Source of the DNA: Streptomyces acidicola
Lineage (GTDB): Bacteria > Actinomycetota > Actinomycetes > Streptomycetales > Streptomycetaceae
Assembly (NCBI RefSeq): GCF_009377235.1
Contig: NZ_VMNX01000056.1
Coordinates: 1-44,556 of the forward strand
Reading direction: 5' to 3'
Length of the DNA: 44,556 nt
This document shows, piece after piece, positions 38,148 to 44,556 of this stretch; within the stretch, counting starts at the first letter, position 1, and each line of letters starts with the position of its first letter. The position numbers and the translations under genes were made by a program. The notes below the pieces were generated by a model. The model searched no databases. It had not been told where the DNA came from and saw only the letters and a program-made list of their open reading frames with translations.

Positions 38148-38807
38148 TCAGCGGAGTGACGCACTCCACTGTGTGACGGCGTCGGTGACGATCTCCAGCG
38201 CCCGGTCCTGACCGAGGGGCGCCCGCTTCGGCACGGCGAAGCCGTGATCGCCGTACGGCACCTCCACGAGCTGGTGCGCGCCCTCGGGGAACTCCTCCGG
38301 CCGGCCGAACGGGTCATTGCCGCCCTGCACCACGAGGGTGGGCACCCCGGCGCCGAGCAGTTCGTCGGCACGGGACTTCTCGGGCCTGCCCGGCGGGTGC
38401 AGCGGGAAGCTCAGCGCGAGGACGGCCGCGGCGCCGAGTTCCGTCGCCGTACGGCAGGCCACGCGGGCACCCGCGCTCCGGCCGCCCGCGATCACGGGCA
38501 GCCGGGGCCCCGCCAGCGCGGGCCACAGGCCCCGCCAGCCCGTGTCCAGGGTCTTCGGGGCGGGCGCGACCTTCTTGCCCGCCACCCGCCAGGGCTGCTC
38601 GACGAGGGCGACGGTCACGCCATGGCTGGGCAGGGTCCGGGCGAGTGCCTGGAGGTCGCGGGCCTCGATGCCGCCGCCGGCGCCGTGGCTGACGGCGAGG
38701 ACGAGCCGTGCCTTCCCTGCCGTGCGCCAGGTGACCCGGGCCGTCCCGGCGTCCGTCTCGATCGTCTCGATGATCTCGGTCACATCAGAAGTCACGTTGG
38801 AAGTCAC
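38148..38807 (-). CDS. Alpha/beta hydrolase (KANL3/Tex30 type)
   Basis: A 219-residue alpha/beta hydrolase. The nucleophile serine is in GGRSAGARVA, the acid in QGGNDPFG and the histidine in YGDHGFAVP. The oxyanion segment is SHGAGGGIEA. The family is the Tex30/KANL3-like group, mostly of unknown substrate. The start shown is GTG at 38807, two bases from the SRAP stop; further in-frame GTGs lie at 38795 and 38783 within a short direct repeat, so the start is uncertain by up to 8 residues. It is coupled with the SRAP gene. It ends 10 bases before the sigR promoter. Confidence 0.85.
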   Translation of the reverse strand: MTSNVTSDVTEIIETIETDAGTARVTWRTAGKARLVLAVSHGAGGGIEARDLQALARTLPSHGVTVALVEQPWRVAGKKVAPAPKTLDTGWRGLWPALAGPRLPVIAGGRSAGARVACRTATELGAAAVLALSFPLHPPGRPEKSRADELLGAGVPTLVVQGGNDPFGRPEEFPEGAHQLVEVPYGDHGFAVPKRAPLGQDRALEIVTDAVTQWSASLR

Positions 38808-38808
38808 A

Positions 38809-39624
38809 TCAGAAAAGTGTGCCCTCCTCGGGCCCCTCCAGCTCCTTCAGCAGCTCCGGGCCGTTGTTGCGGACGTTGCTGACGGCGGTGGTCACGGGGT
38901 ACGCCCGCATCATTCCGGCGGGCGGCGGGGCGAGCAGCTCACGCAGGTCGTCGACGCCGGTGCGGGCCGGGTCCAGCCAGGCGTCCCAGCGGTCCGGGGT
39001 GAGCATCAGCGGCATCCGGGGGTGGATGTCGGCCAGGGCGTACGGGCCGTCGGCGGGCGCGACGGCGAGCGGGGTGCTCTCCGCCTCGGTCGTGATCACC
39101 GAGCAGGTGACCCACCACGCCTGCGGGTGCTCGTCCGGGAGCGTCTTGTCCCGCCAGAACTCGTACAGCCCGGCCATCGCGAACACCGAGCCGTCGGCAG
39201 GGAGCACGAAGTACGGCTGCTTGCGGGGCCGCTTCTTCTTGCCCTCGACCTCCAGGTCGCGCTCCTGCTTGCTGGTGACCCACTCGTAGTAGCCGTCGGC
39301 GGGCAGGATGCAGCGCCGGGCGGCGAAGGCACGGCGGTACGAGGGCTTCTCGTGGACGGTCTCGGCGCGGGCGTTGATCATGCGGGCGCCGCCCTCGGGC
39401 GTCTTGGACCAGGAGGGGACGAGGCCCCACTTCAGCCTGCGGAGCTGGCGGACCGGTCGCTTGTCCTCGACGTCCTTGAGAGGGCGGTCGAGGACCGCGT
39501 AGACCTCCTTGGTGGGAGCCACGTTGTAGTCGGGCGCCAGCGTCTCCTCGGGCTCCCACTTCTCGACCTCGAAGATTCCTGCGAGATCCTCTGGCCTACG
39601 ACTCGCCGAATACCGTCCGCACAT
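38809..39624 (-). CDS. SRAP-domain protein (YedK/HMCES family)
   Basis: A 271-residue protein that covalently caps abasic sites in single-stranded DNA through its N-terminal cysteine. The start is ATG at 39624, so that MCGRYSAS places the catalytic cysteine at position 2, exposed after methionine removal. An upstream TTG at 39630 would mask it. Other family residues are visible: APDYNVAPTKEV, WGLVPSW, NARAETV, RCILPADGYYEW (with the catalytic Glu region) and HPRMPLML. It is coupled to the alpha/beta hydrolase gene. Confidence 0.93.
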   Translation of the reverse strand: MCGRYSASRRPEDLAGIFEVEKWEPEETLAPDYNVAPTKEVYAVLDRPLKDVEDKRPVRQLRRLKWGLVPSWSKTPEGGARMINARAETVHEKPSYRRAFAARRCILPADGYYEWVTSKQERDLEVEGKKKRPRKQPYFVLPADGSVFAMAGLYEFWRDKTLPDEHPQAWWVTCSVITTEAESTPLAVAPADGPYALADIHPRMPLMLTPDRWDAWLDPARTGVDDLRELLAPPPAGMMRAYPVTTAVSNVRNNGPELLKELEGPEEGTLF

Positions 39625-39691
39625 CTCCAACCACCCCTCCGATCTGCGAGAACGCTAGATCATGCCGCATCGGCCGGCACCAAGTCGTCAA

Positions 39692-39775
39692 GTCTGGGGT
39701 GACGTGCCCGTACGTGTCCGCCGCTTTCTCGATGCCCTCGTGCCCGAGTAACCGGGACACGTTCAAGGGTGGCAG
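39692..39775 (-). pseudogene. Fragment of a tyrosine recombinase (integrase)
   Basis: About 28 residues (PLNVSRLLGHEGIEKAADTY, then GHVTPD) match the C-terminal catalytic end of phage-type tyrosine integrases, including the LGH motif and the active-site tyrosine. The preceding conserved HxLRH segment is not found in any frame nearby, so this is a remnant. No tRNA or attachment repeat was seen beside it. Confidence 0.5.
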
Positions 39776-40048
39776 ACCGCGGGAAGTCCCCGTCCCGCGA
39801 GCCGAGCATCTCGCGGGTGCCGTCGCGGAGCATCGCGAACAGGACACCGATGCGGTGGCGGGCCGGGCGGAGCGGAGCCCGGGTGTGGGTCCTGCCGCGG
39901 GCCCGGCACTTGTCGTGGTGGGTGCGGAAGACGGGACCGTGCGACTGGGGCAAATCACCACACAGCTTCCGCAAACCCTCGGCCAGTCCGTTACGAGAGC
40001 GTGACCAGCACCCCACTTGCCAGTCTTTCGCCGCGTGCCACAAGGTTC

Positions 40049-40075
40049 TGTATGCGCTTACAGACAGCGCATACA
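40049..40075. promoter_or_regulatory. 27-base palindromic operator or leader hairpin of the sugar operon
   Basis: TGTATGCGC (40049-40057) and GCGCATACA (40067-40075) are perfect inverted 9-base arms around TTACAGACA. The site ends 13 bases before the ribosome site AAGGAGGAG (40089-40097). It is a likely repressor operator; it does not match dre or the CebR/LacI consensus. A hairpin in the leader is the alternative. No regulator gene lies in the window for it. Confidence 0.6.
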
Positions 40076-40102
40076 TTCGGCCATGCTCAAGGAGGAGCAC
40101 CC

Positions 40103-41347
40103 ATGCACCGCGCCGCCAGAACCACCTCGCTCGCCCTTGTGGCGGCGTCCGCTCTCACCCTCACCGCGTGCGGTGGCTCGGGGAAGACGGACGTGGGTGC
40201 CGACGAGAAGCAGACCCTGACCGTCTGGGCCATGGGCACGGAGGGCGAGAAGCTCGCCGACGTGGCCAAGGCCTACGAGAAGGCCCACCCCGGCATCACC
40301 GTCAAGGTGACCCCGGTCGGCTGGGACGTGGCGCACCAGAAGCTGGTCGCCGCGGCCGCCGCGAGCAAGCTGCCCGACGTGATGCAGATGGGTTCGAGCT
40401 ATCTGGGCGAGTTCGCCGACATGGGCGCTCTGGAGCCGGTCGACACCAAGGTCTTCAAGGAGGGTGACTTCTTCCCGGCCGCCTGGGATCAGGGGATCTA
40501 CGACGGCAAGTCCTATGGAGTGCCCTGGTACGTCGACACCCGCGTCCTGTACTACCGCACCGACCTGGCGAAGAAGGCCGGCCTGGGCGGCGCCCCGGGC
40601 ACCATGGCGGACCTGCAGAAGGCGGCCGAGGCCTACCGCGACAAGGCCGGCTCCAAGTGGGGACTGTCCATCCAGCCGAGCGGGCTGGACGCCGTGCAGA
40701 GCTTCTACCCCTTCCTGTACTCGGCGGGCGGCGCCATCCTCGACGACAGTGGCAAGCCCGTCGTCAACAGCCCTGCTGCCGTCAAGGCGCTGGAGAACTA
40801 CGGCAGTTACTACAGCAAGGGACTGAGCGAAAAGACGTTCCGGCCCGGCTACGACGTCACCAAGGACTTCAACACCGGAGCCGTGCCGATGTTCTTCAGC
40901 GGACCGTGGATAGTGGGCCTGCTCAACGACAACTACCCCGACATCAAGGGCAAGTGGGCCGTCGCCCCCGTACCGGCGGACAAGGCATCGGTCTCATACG
41001 CCGGCGGATCCAGCCTCGCGATCTCCGCGGACAGTCCGCACAAGGCCGCCGCCGAGAACTTCATCACCTACCTCACCGACGCCAAGGGCCAGGCCGACTG
41101 GTACGAGCGCACCAAGGACCTGCCCGCCAACACCCAGGCGTGGAACGGCGGTGAGCTCGCCACCGACGCGAACCTGGCGGTGTTCCGGAAGCAGATGGAA
41201 ACCGCCAAGGCTCTGCCCGCCCACCCCAAACTCACCGAGATCACCTCCAAGCTCGACGAGGCCATCGGGTCGGTCACCCAGGGCAAGTCCTCCGCGAAGG
41301 CGGCCCTGGACAAGGCGCAGTCCTCGATCGAGAGCCTGGCGGGATAG
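40103..41347 (+). CDS. Sugar ABC transporter substrate-binding lipoprotein
   Basis: A 414-residue family 1 extracellular solute-binding lipoprotein. The signal peptide MHRAARTTSLALVAASALTL ends in the lipobox TLTAC, with the lipid cysteine at 23. The mature part has typical segments TLTVWAMGTEGEKLADVAKA, PDVMQMGSSY, GVPWYVDTRVLYYRTDLAKKA and FFSGPWIVGLL. The start is ATG at 40103 with AAGGAGGAG ahead. It heads a four-gene operon with two permeases and a GH1 glycosidase, so the ligand is probably a beta-linked di- or oligosaccharide. Exact sugar unknown. Confidence 0.92.
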   Translation: MHRAARTTSLALVAASALTLTACGGSGKTDVGADEKQTLTVWAMGTEGEKLADVAKAYEKAHPGITVKVTPVGWDVAHQKLVAAAAASKLPDVMQMGSSYLGEFADMGALEPVDTKVFKEGDFFPAAWDQGIYDGKSYGVPWYVDTRVLYYRTDLAKKAGLGGAPGTMADLQKAAEAYRDKAGSKWGLSIQPSGLDAVQSFYPFLYSAGGAILDDSGKPVVNSPAAVKALENYGSYYSKGLSEKTFRPGYDVTKDFNTGAVPMFFSGPWIVGLLNDNYPDIKGKWAVAPVPADKASVSYAGGSSLAISADSPHKAAAENFITYLTDAKGQADWYERTKDLPANTQAWNGGELATDANLAVFRKQMETAKALPAHPKLTEITSKLDEAIGSVTQGKSSAKAALDKAQSSIESLAG

Positions 41348-41352
41348 TCCGG

Positions 41353-42345
41353 ATGCCTCTCGTGACCGGATCGGCCGCGGGTGACGCTGCCGTCTCGAAG
41401 ACCCGGCGGTCCGGTGGCGCACAGCCGCCGGCCGCGGGATCGCGGCGGCACGGCCGACGTCGTTCGCGGGGCCGACACACGCTGCACGGGTGGCTGTTCT
41501 CCACCCCCTTCCTGGTGCTGTTCGGCGTGTTCATGCTCTTCCCGATCGTGGCGACGCTCTGGATGAGCTTCACCGACTTCGGGGTACGCGACGTCAGGCA
41601 GCCCCTGGAGGCGCAGTTCGTCGGCCTGGACAACTACACCAAGCTGTTCGACGACGACACCTTCCGCACGGCCCTGTTCAACACCGCCTACTTCGTGGTG
41701 GTCGGCGTACCGCTGACCATCGTGCTCGGCCTGCTGGTGGCGCTGTTGCTGAACAACGGCATCGACCGGGCCCGCACCTTCTTCCGGGTCGGCTTCTACG
41801 CTCCCGTCGTCACCTCCATCGTGGCGGTCGCCGTCGTCTGGCGCTTCGTGCTCAACCCGACGGACGGCCTGATCGCCGGCCTGGCCACCGAACTCGGCAC
41901 GAAGGCGCCGGACTTCCTCGGCTCCGAGACCTGGGCCATGCCGTCGCTGATCCTGCTCGCCGTCTGGCGCAACCTGGGCACCGTCATGGTGCTGTTCATC
42001 GCCGGCCTGCAGGCCATCCCCACCGATGTGCGGGAGGCCGCGCGGCTGGACGGCGCCGGCGGCTGGCAGGAGCTGTGGCGCATCACCGTCCCTCTGCTGC
42101 GGCCGACCATGCTCTACGCCACCGTCATCACCACCATCGGCTACCTCAACGTCTTCGAGGAGCCCTTCGTGATGACCCAGGGCGGCCCCGACAACGCCAC
42201 CTTGACGGTGTCCCTGGACATGTACCGGGAGGGCTTCAACCTGTTCCACATGGGCTATGCGAGCGCCATGGCGTACGTCCTGTTCGTGGTGATCATGGCC
42301 ATCACGGTGCTCCAGCTCCGACTGCTGAAGGACAACACCCGATGA
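41353..42345 (+). CDS. Sugar ABC transporter permease (MalF-like)
   Basis: A 330-residue inner-membrane permease with a basic N-terminal tail of about 40 residues, six predicted helices and the EAA loop REAARLDGAGGWQELWRITVP. The start is ATG at 41353, five bases after the binding-protein stop. The stop overlaps the next permease start (ATGA). It forms a channel with the next permease; no ATPase gene follows, so MsiK is the expected motor. Confidence 0.92.
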   Translation: MPLVTGSAAGDAAVSKTRRSGGAQPPAAGSRRHGRRRSRGRHTLHGWLFSTPFLVLFGVFMLFPIVATLWMSFTDFGVRDVRQPLEAQFVGLDNYTKLFDDDTFRTALFNTAYFVVVGVPLTIVLGLLVALLLNNGIDRARTFFRVGFYAPVVTSIVAVAVVWRFVLNPTDGLIAGLATELGTKAPDFLGSETWAMPSLILLAVWRNLGTVMVLFIAGLQAIPTDVREAARLDGAGGWQELWRITVPLLRPTMLYATVITTIGYLNVFEEPFVMTQGGPDNATLTVSLDMYREGFNLFHMGYASAMAYVLFVVIMAITVLQLRLLKDNTR

Positions 42346-43211
42346 GCGCCCCGACCGCCTCCGCACCGACCGGCCGACGTCGCGAGGGCCGCGTACGCCG
42401 ACCCGTGCTGTACGTTCTCGCGTCGCTGGGCCTGCTGGTGATGGCGACGCCGTTCCTGTGGATGGCGCTGTCCGCCTTCAAGTCGAGGCAGGACCTGACG
42501 GCCAGCCCGCCGGTGTGGATCCCGTCGAACTGGACGCTGAGCAACTTCAGCGCGCTGCTGGACCAGCTGGACATGCCGCGCTACTTCGTGAACTCGCTGA
42601 TCGTGGCCGTCATGGTGACCGTCTGCAATCTGCTGTTCTGCTCGATGCTCGGCTACGCGCTCGCGAAACTCGACTTCGCGGGCCGCTCCAAGGTCTTCGG
42701 CATCGTGCTCGCCGCGCTGATGGTGCCGGGCAACCTGCTGATCCTGCCCCTGTACGTGCTGATGAGCGGGCTGAACCTCATCGACACCTACGCCGGGCTC
42801 GTCCTGCCGTTCGCCGCGGGTGCCTTCGGTGTCTTCCTGATGCGGCAGTTCATGCAGACGGTGCCGGACGAACTGCTGGAGGCAGCCAGGATCGACGGCG
42901 CCGGCGAGTGGTACATCTTCTGGCGCATCGTGCTGCCCCTGGTCAGACCCGCCCTCGCCACGCTGACGATCTTCACGTTCCTCGGCTCGTGGAACAACTT
43001 CGTCTGGCCGCTGGTCGCCACCAACGACCCGGGCAAGTACACGCTGCCGGTGGCACTCGCGACCTTCGCCAACGACCCCAACCGCACCGTCGCCGGCGGC
43101 AACGGCATGCTCATGGCCGGCTCCCTGCTGGTGGTACTGCCCGTCCTGGGCGTCTTCGCCCTTCTGCAACGCCACTTCACCCAGGGCATCGCGACCGCCG
43201 GACTGAAGTAG
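42342..43211 (+). CDS. Sugar ABC transporter permease (MalG-like)
   Basis: A 289-residue inner-membrane permease with six predicted helices and the EAA loop LEAARIDGAGEWYIFWRIVLP. It ends in the common FTQGIATAGLK. The start is ATG at 42342 in a four-base overlap with the previous gene. It pairs with the MalF-like permease. It is followed by 119 bases with short direct repeats before the glycosidase gene. Confidence 0.92.
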   Translation: MSAPTASAPTGRRREGRVRRPVLYVLASLGLLVMATPFLWMALSAFKSRQDLTASPPVWIPSNWTLSNFSALLDQLDMPRYFVNSLIVAVMVTVCNLLFCSMLGYALAKLDFAGRSKVFGIVLAALMVPGNLLILPLYVLMSGLNLIDTYAGLVLPFAAGAFGVFLMRQFMQTVPDELLEAARIDGAGEWYIFWRIVLPLVRPALATLTIFTFLGSWNNFVWPLVATNDPGKYTLPVALATFANDPNRTVAGGNGMLMAGSLLVVLPVLGVFALLQRHFTQGIATAGLK

Positions 43212-43330
43212 CCCCCGGCGCTGTCCTTGAGCGAACGGGCCGACCGTGCCACGCCCGCGCGTCCGGCCCGCCTCCACGATCACCACGGCGGACGGCCCGC
43301 CCTCCACCATCACAAAGACAGAAACGGACG

Positions 43331-44533
43331 ATGACCCACACCTCCCTCCCCTTCCCCGACGGCTTCCTGTGGGGCGCCTCCACCGCCGCCCACCAGATCG
43401 AGGGCAACAACGTCAACAGCGACTGGTGGCGCAAGGAACACGACCCGGCGGCCAAGATCGCGGAACCGAGCCTCGACGCCTGCGACAGCTACCACCGCTG
43501 GGAGCAGGACATGGACCTGCTCGCCCGCCTCGGCTTCACCGACTACCGCTTCAGCGTCGAGTGGGCACGCATCGAACCGGCGCCCGGCGCCTTCTCCCGC
43601 GCCGAGATCGCGCACTACCGCCGCATGGTGGAGGGCGCCCTGGCCCGCGGGCTGCGCCCCATGGTGACCCTGCACCACTTCACCGTGCCGCAGTGGTTCG
43701 AGGACCGCGGCGGCTGGACCGCCGACGGCGCCGTGGAGCTGTTCGCCCGGTACGTCGAGAACTGCGCGCCGATCATCGCCGACGGCGTCCGCCATGTGTG
43801 CACCATCAACGAGCCCAACATGATCGCCGTGATGGCGGGCCTCGCCAAGCGCGGCGAGCAGGGCTTCCCGCCCGCCGGACTGCCGTTCCCGGACGAGGAG
43901 ACCACTGACGCGGTGATCGCCGCGCACCACGCCGCGGTCAAGGCGGTCCGGGCCGCCCACCCGGACATCCAGGTCGGCTGGACCATCGCCAACCAGGTCT
44001 ACCAGGCCCTTCCCGGAGCCGAGGAGGCCACCGCCGCCTACCGCCGCCCCCGCGAGGACGTCTTCATCGAGGCAGCCCGCGGCGACGACTTCATCGGCGT
44101 CCAGTCCTACACCCGCACCAAGATCGGACCCGACGGCCCGATCCCTGCCCCCCAGGACGCCGAGCGCACGCTGACGCAGTGGGAGTACTACCCCGCCGCC
44201 GTGGGCCACGCCCTGCGCCACACCGCCGACATCATCGGCCCGGACATGCCGCTGATCGTCACCGAGAACGGCATCGCCACCGGCGACGACAGCCGCCGTG
44301 TCGACTACTACACCGGAGCGCTCGCCGCGGTCGCCGCCGCCATCGAGGACGGCCTCGACGTCCGGGGCTACCTGGCCTGGAGCGCCCTCGACAACTACGA
44401 GTGGGGCTCCTTCGCCGCCACCTTCGGTCTCATCGCGGTCGACCGGGTCACCTTCGAGCGCACGCCCAGGCCGTCCGCCGTATGGCTCGGCGGCCTCGGC
44501 CGCACCCGCGAACTGCCGCGCACCGCCTCCTGA
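43331..44533 (+). CDS. GH1 family beta-glucosidase / beta-glycosidase
   Basis: A 400-residue retaining glycoside hydrolase family 1 enzyme with no signal peptide, so it should split imported beta-glycosides in the cytoplasm. The acid/base is E161 in TINEPN and the nucleophile E312 in IVTENG. FPDGFLWGASTAAHQIEG at the start and WSALDNYEWGSF near the end are family hallmarks. It is shorter than the usual 440-480 residues, with loops around the active site reduced, so the substrate may differ from cellobiose. The start is ATG at 43331 with only a weak ribosome site. The gene is complete 23 bases before the window end. Confidence 0.92.
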   Translation: MTHTSLPFPDGFLWGASTAAHQIEGNNVNSDWWRKEHDPAAKIAEPSLDACDSYHRWEQDMDLLARLGFTDYRFSVEWARIEPAPGAFSRAEIAHYRRMVEGALARGLRPMVTLHHFTVPQWFEDRGGWTADGAVELFARYVENCAPIIADGVRHVCTINEPNMIAVMAGLAKRGEQGFPPAGLPFPDEETTDAVIAAHHAAVKAVRAAHPDIQVGWTIANQVYQALPGAEEATAAYRRPREDVFIEAARGDDFIGVQSYTRTKIGPDGPIPAPQDAERTLTQWEYYPAAVGHALRHTADIIGPDMPLIVTENGIATGDDSRRVDYYTGALAAVAAAIEDGLDVRGYLAWSALDNYEWGSFAATFGLIAVDRVTFERTPRPSAVWLGGLGRTRELPRTAS

Positions 44534-44556
44534 CGCCCCCCGGCCGCCCCCCGGCC

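Larger units (their letters stand above)
39625..40102. other. Gene-poor junction with integrase remnant
   Basis: A stretch of 478 bases with no intact gene. It contains an integrase C-terminal scrap (39692-39775, minus strand), frames without recognisable content up to about 40010, and the inverted repeat and ribosome site of the sugar operon at the right end. It marks the border between the conserved core order and the sugar operon. Confidence 0.5.

Noticed and set aside
39660..40100. 146-residue frame over the gap after the SRAP gene
   Set aside because: The only recognisable part of the gap is the integrase scrap in another frame; this frame shows no family signal.

Overview
The window is high-GC actinobacterial chromosome, almost certainly Streptomyces. 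GTG starts and high-GC codon use are everywhere. The gene order is the conserved core of a Streptomyces chromosome: sigH with its anti-sigma factor, wblE, a PdtaS-like kinase, nagB, dasD-dasC-dasB-dasA, dasR, cstA, nrdABS, def, rsrA and sigR. From memory this matches the S. coelicolor segment around SCO5213-SCO5248; that correspondence is recall and was not checked by alignment.

Layout. (1) 50-5277: a PLP-dependent D-cysteine desulfhydrase/ACC deaminase-like enzyme, a Na+/H+ antiporter divergent from a UBP-type zinc-finger protein, the stress sigma factor operon (anti-sigma factor then sigH) and a small membrane protein. (2) 5462-9284: a diacylglycerol kinase-type lipid kinase, the WhiB-like protein WblE with a Rex-like operator upstream, a PdtaS-type histidine kinase, and a regulatory gap with two DasR sites. 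(3) 9285-16172: the N-acetylglucosamine/chitin regulon core: nagB, the chitobiose ABC transporter dasABC with beta-N-acetylhexosaminidase dasD, and the GntR regulator dasR, with DasR-type palindromes (dre) at nagB, dasA and dasR. (4) 16284-22549: a CstA/YbdD pyruvate importer pair, a DUF3311/MctP monocarboxylate symporter pair, a nucleoside hydrolase and a GNAT acetyltransferase. (5) 22580-29216: a cobalamin riboswitch followed by the class Ia ribonucleotide reductase operon nrdA-nrdB-nrdS. (6) 29235-36763: peptide deformylase, a TPR protein, two membrane HD/HD-GYP proteins and a cluster of roadblock/LC7-like and DUF4388 proteins. (7) 36885-39624: the thiol-stress pair rsrA-sigR with its own sigma-R promoter, an alpha/beta hydrolase and an SRAP-domain DNA-protein crosslink protein. 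(8) 39692-44533: an integrase remnant next to an apparently acquired sugar ABC transporter/GH1 beta-glucosidase operon that runs to the right edge.

The most striking feature is an IscB-type RNA-guided nuclease gene with an upstream structured RNA segment (HEARO/omega-RNA-like), inserted between nrdA and nrdB. The reconstructed empty site places a perfect Shine-Dalgarno sequence 7 bases before the nrdB ATG. This implies that the element landed between the nrdB ribosome binding site and its start codon, with ATGA as the right flank. The iscB stop overlaps the nrdB start, and the whole insert sits downstream of the B12 riboswitch, so an RNA-guided nuclease may be expressed under cobalamin control.

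Both sugar transporter operons lack an ATPase gene, which fits the shared Streptomyces ATPase MsiK encoded elsewhere. No tRNA, rRNA or CRISPR array was recognised.
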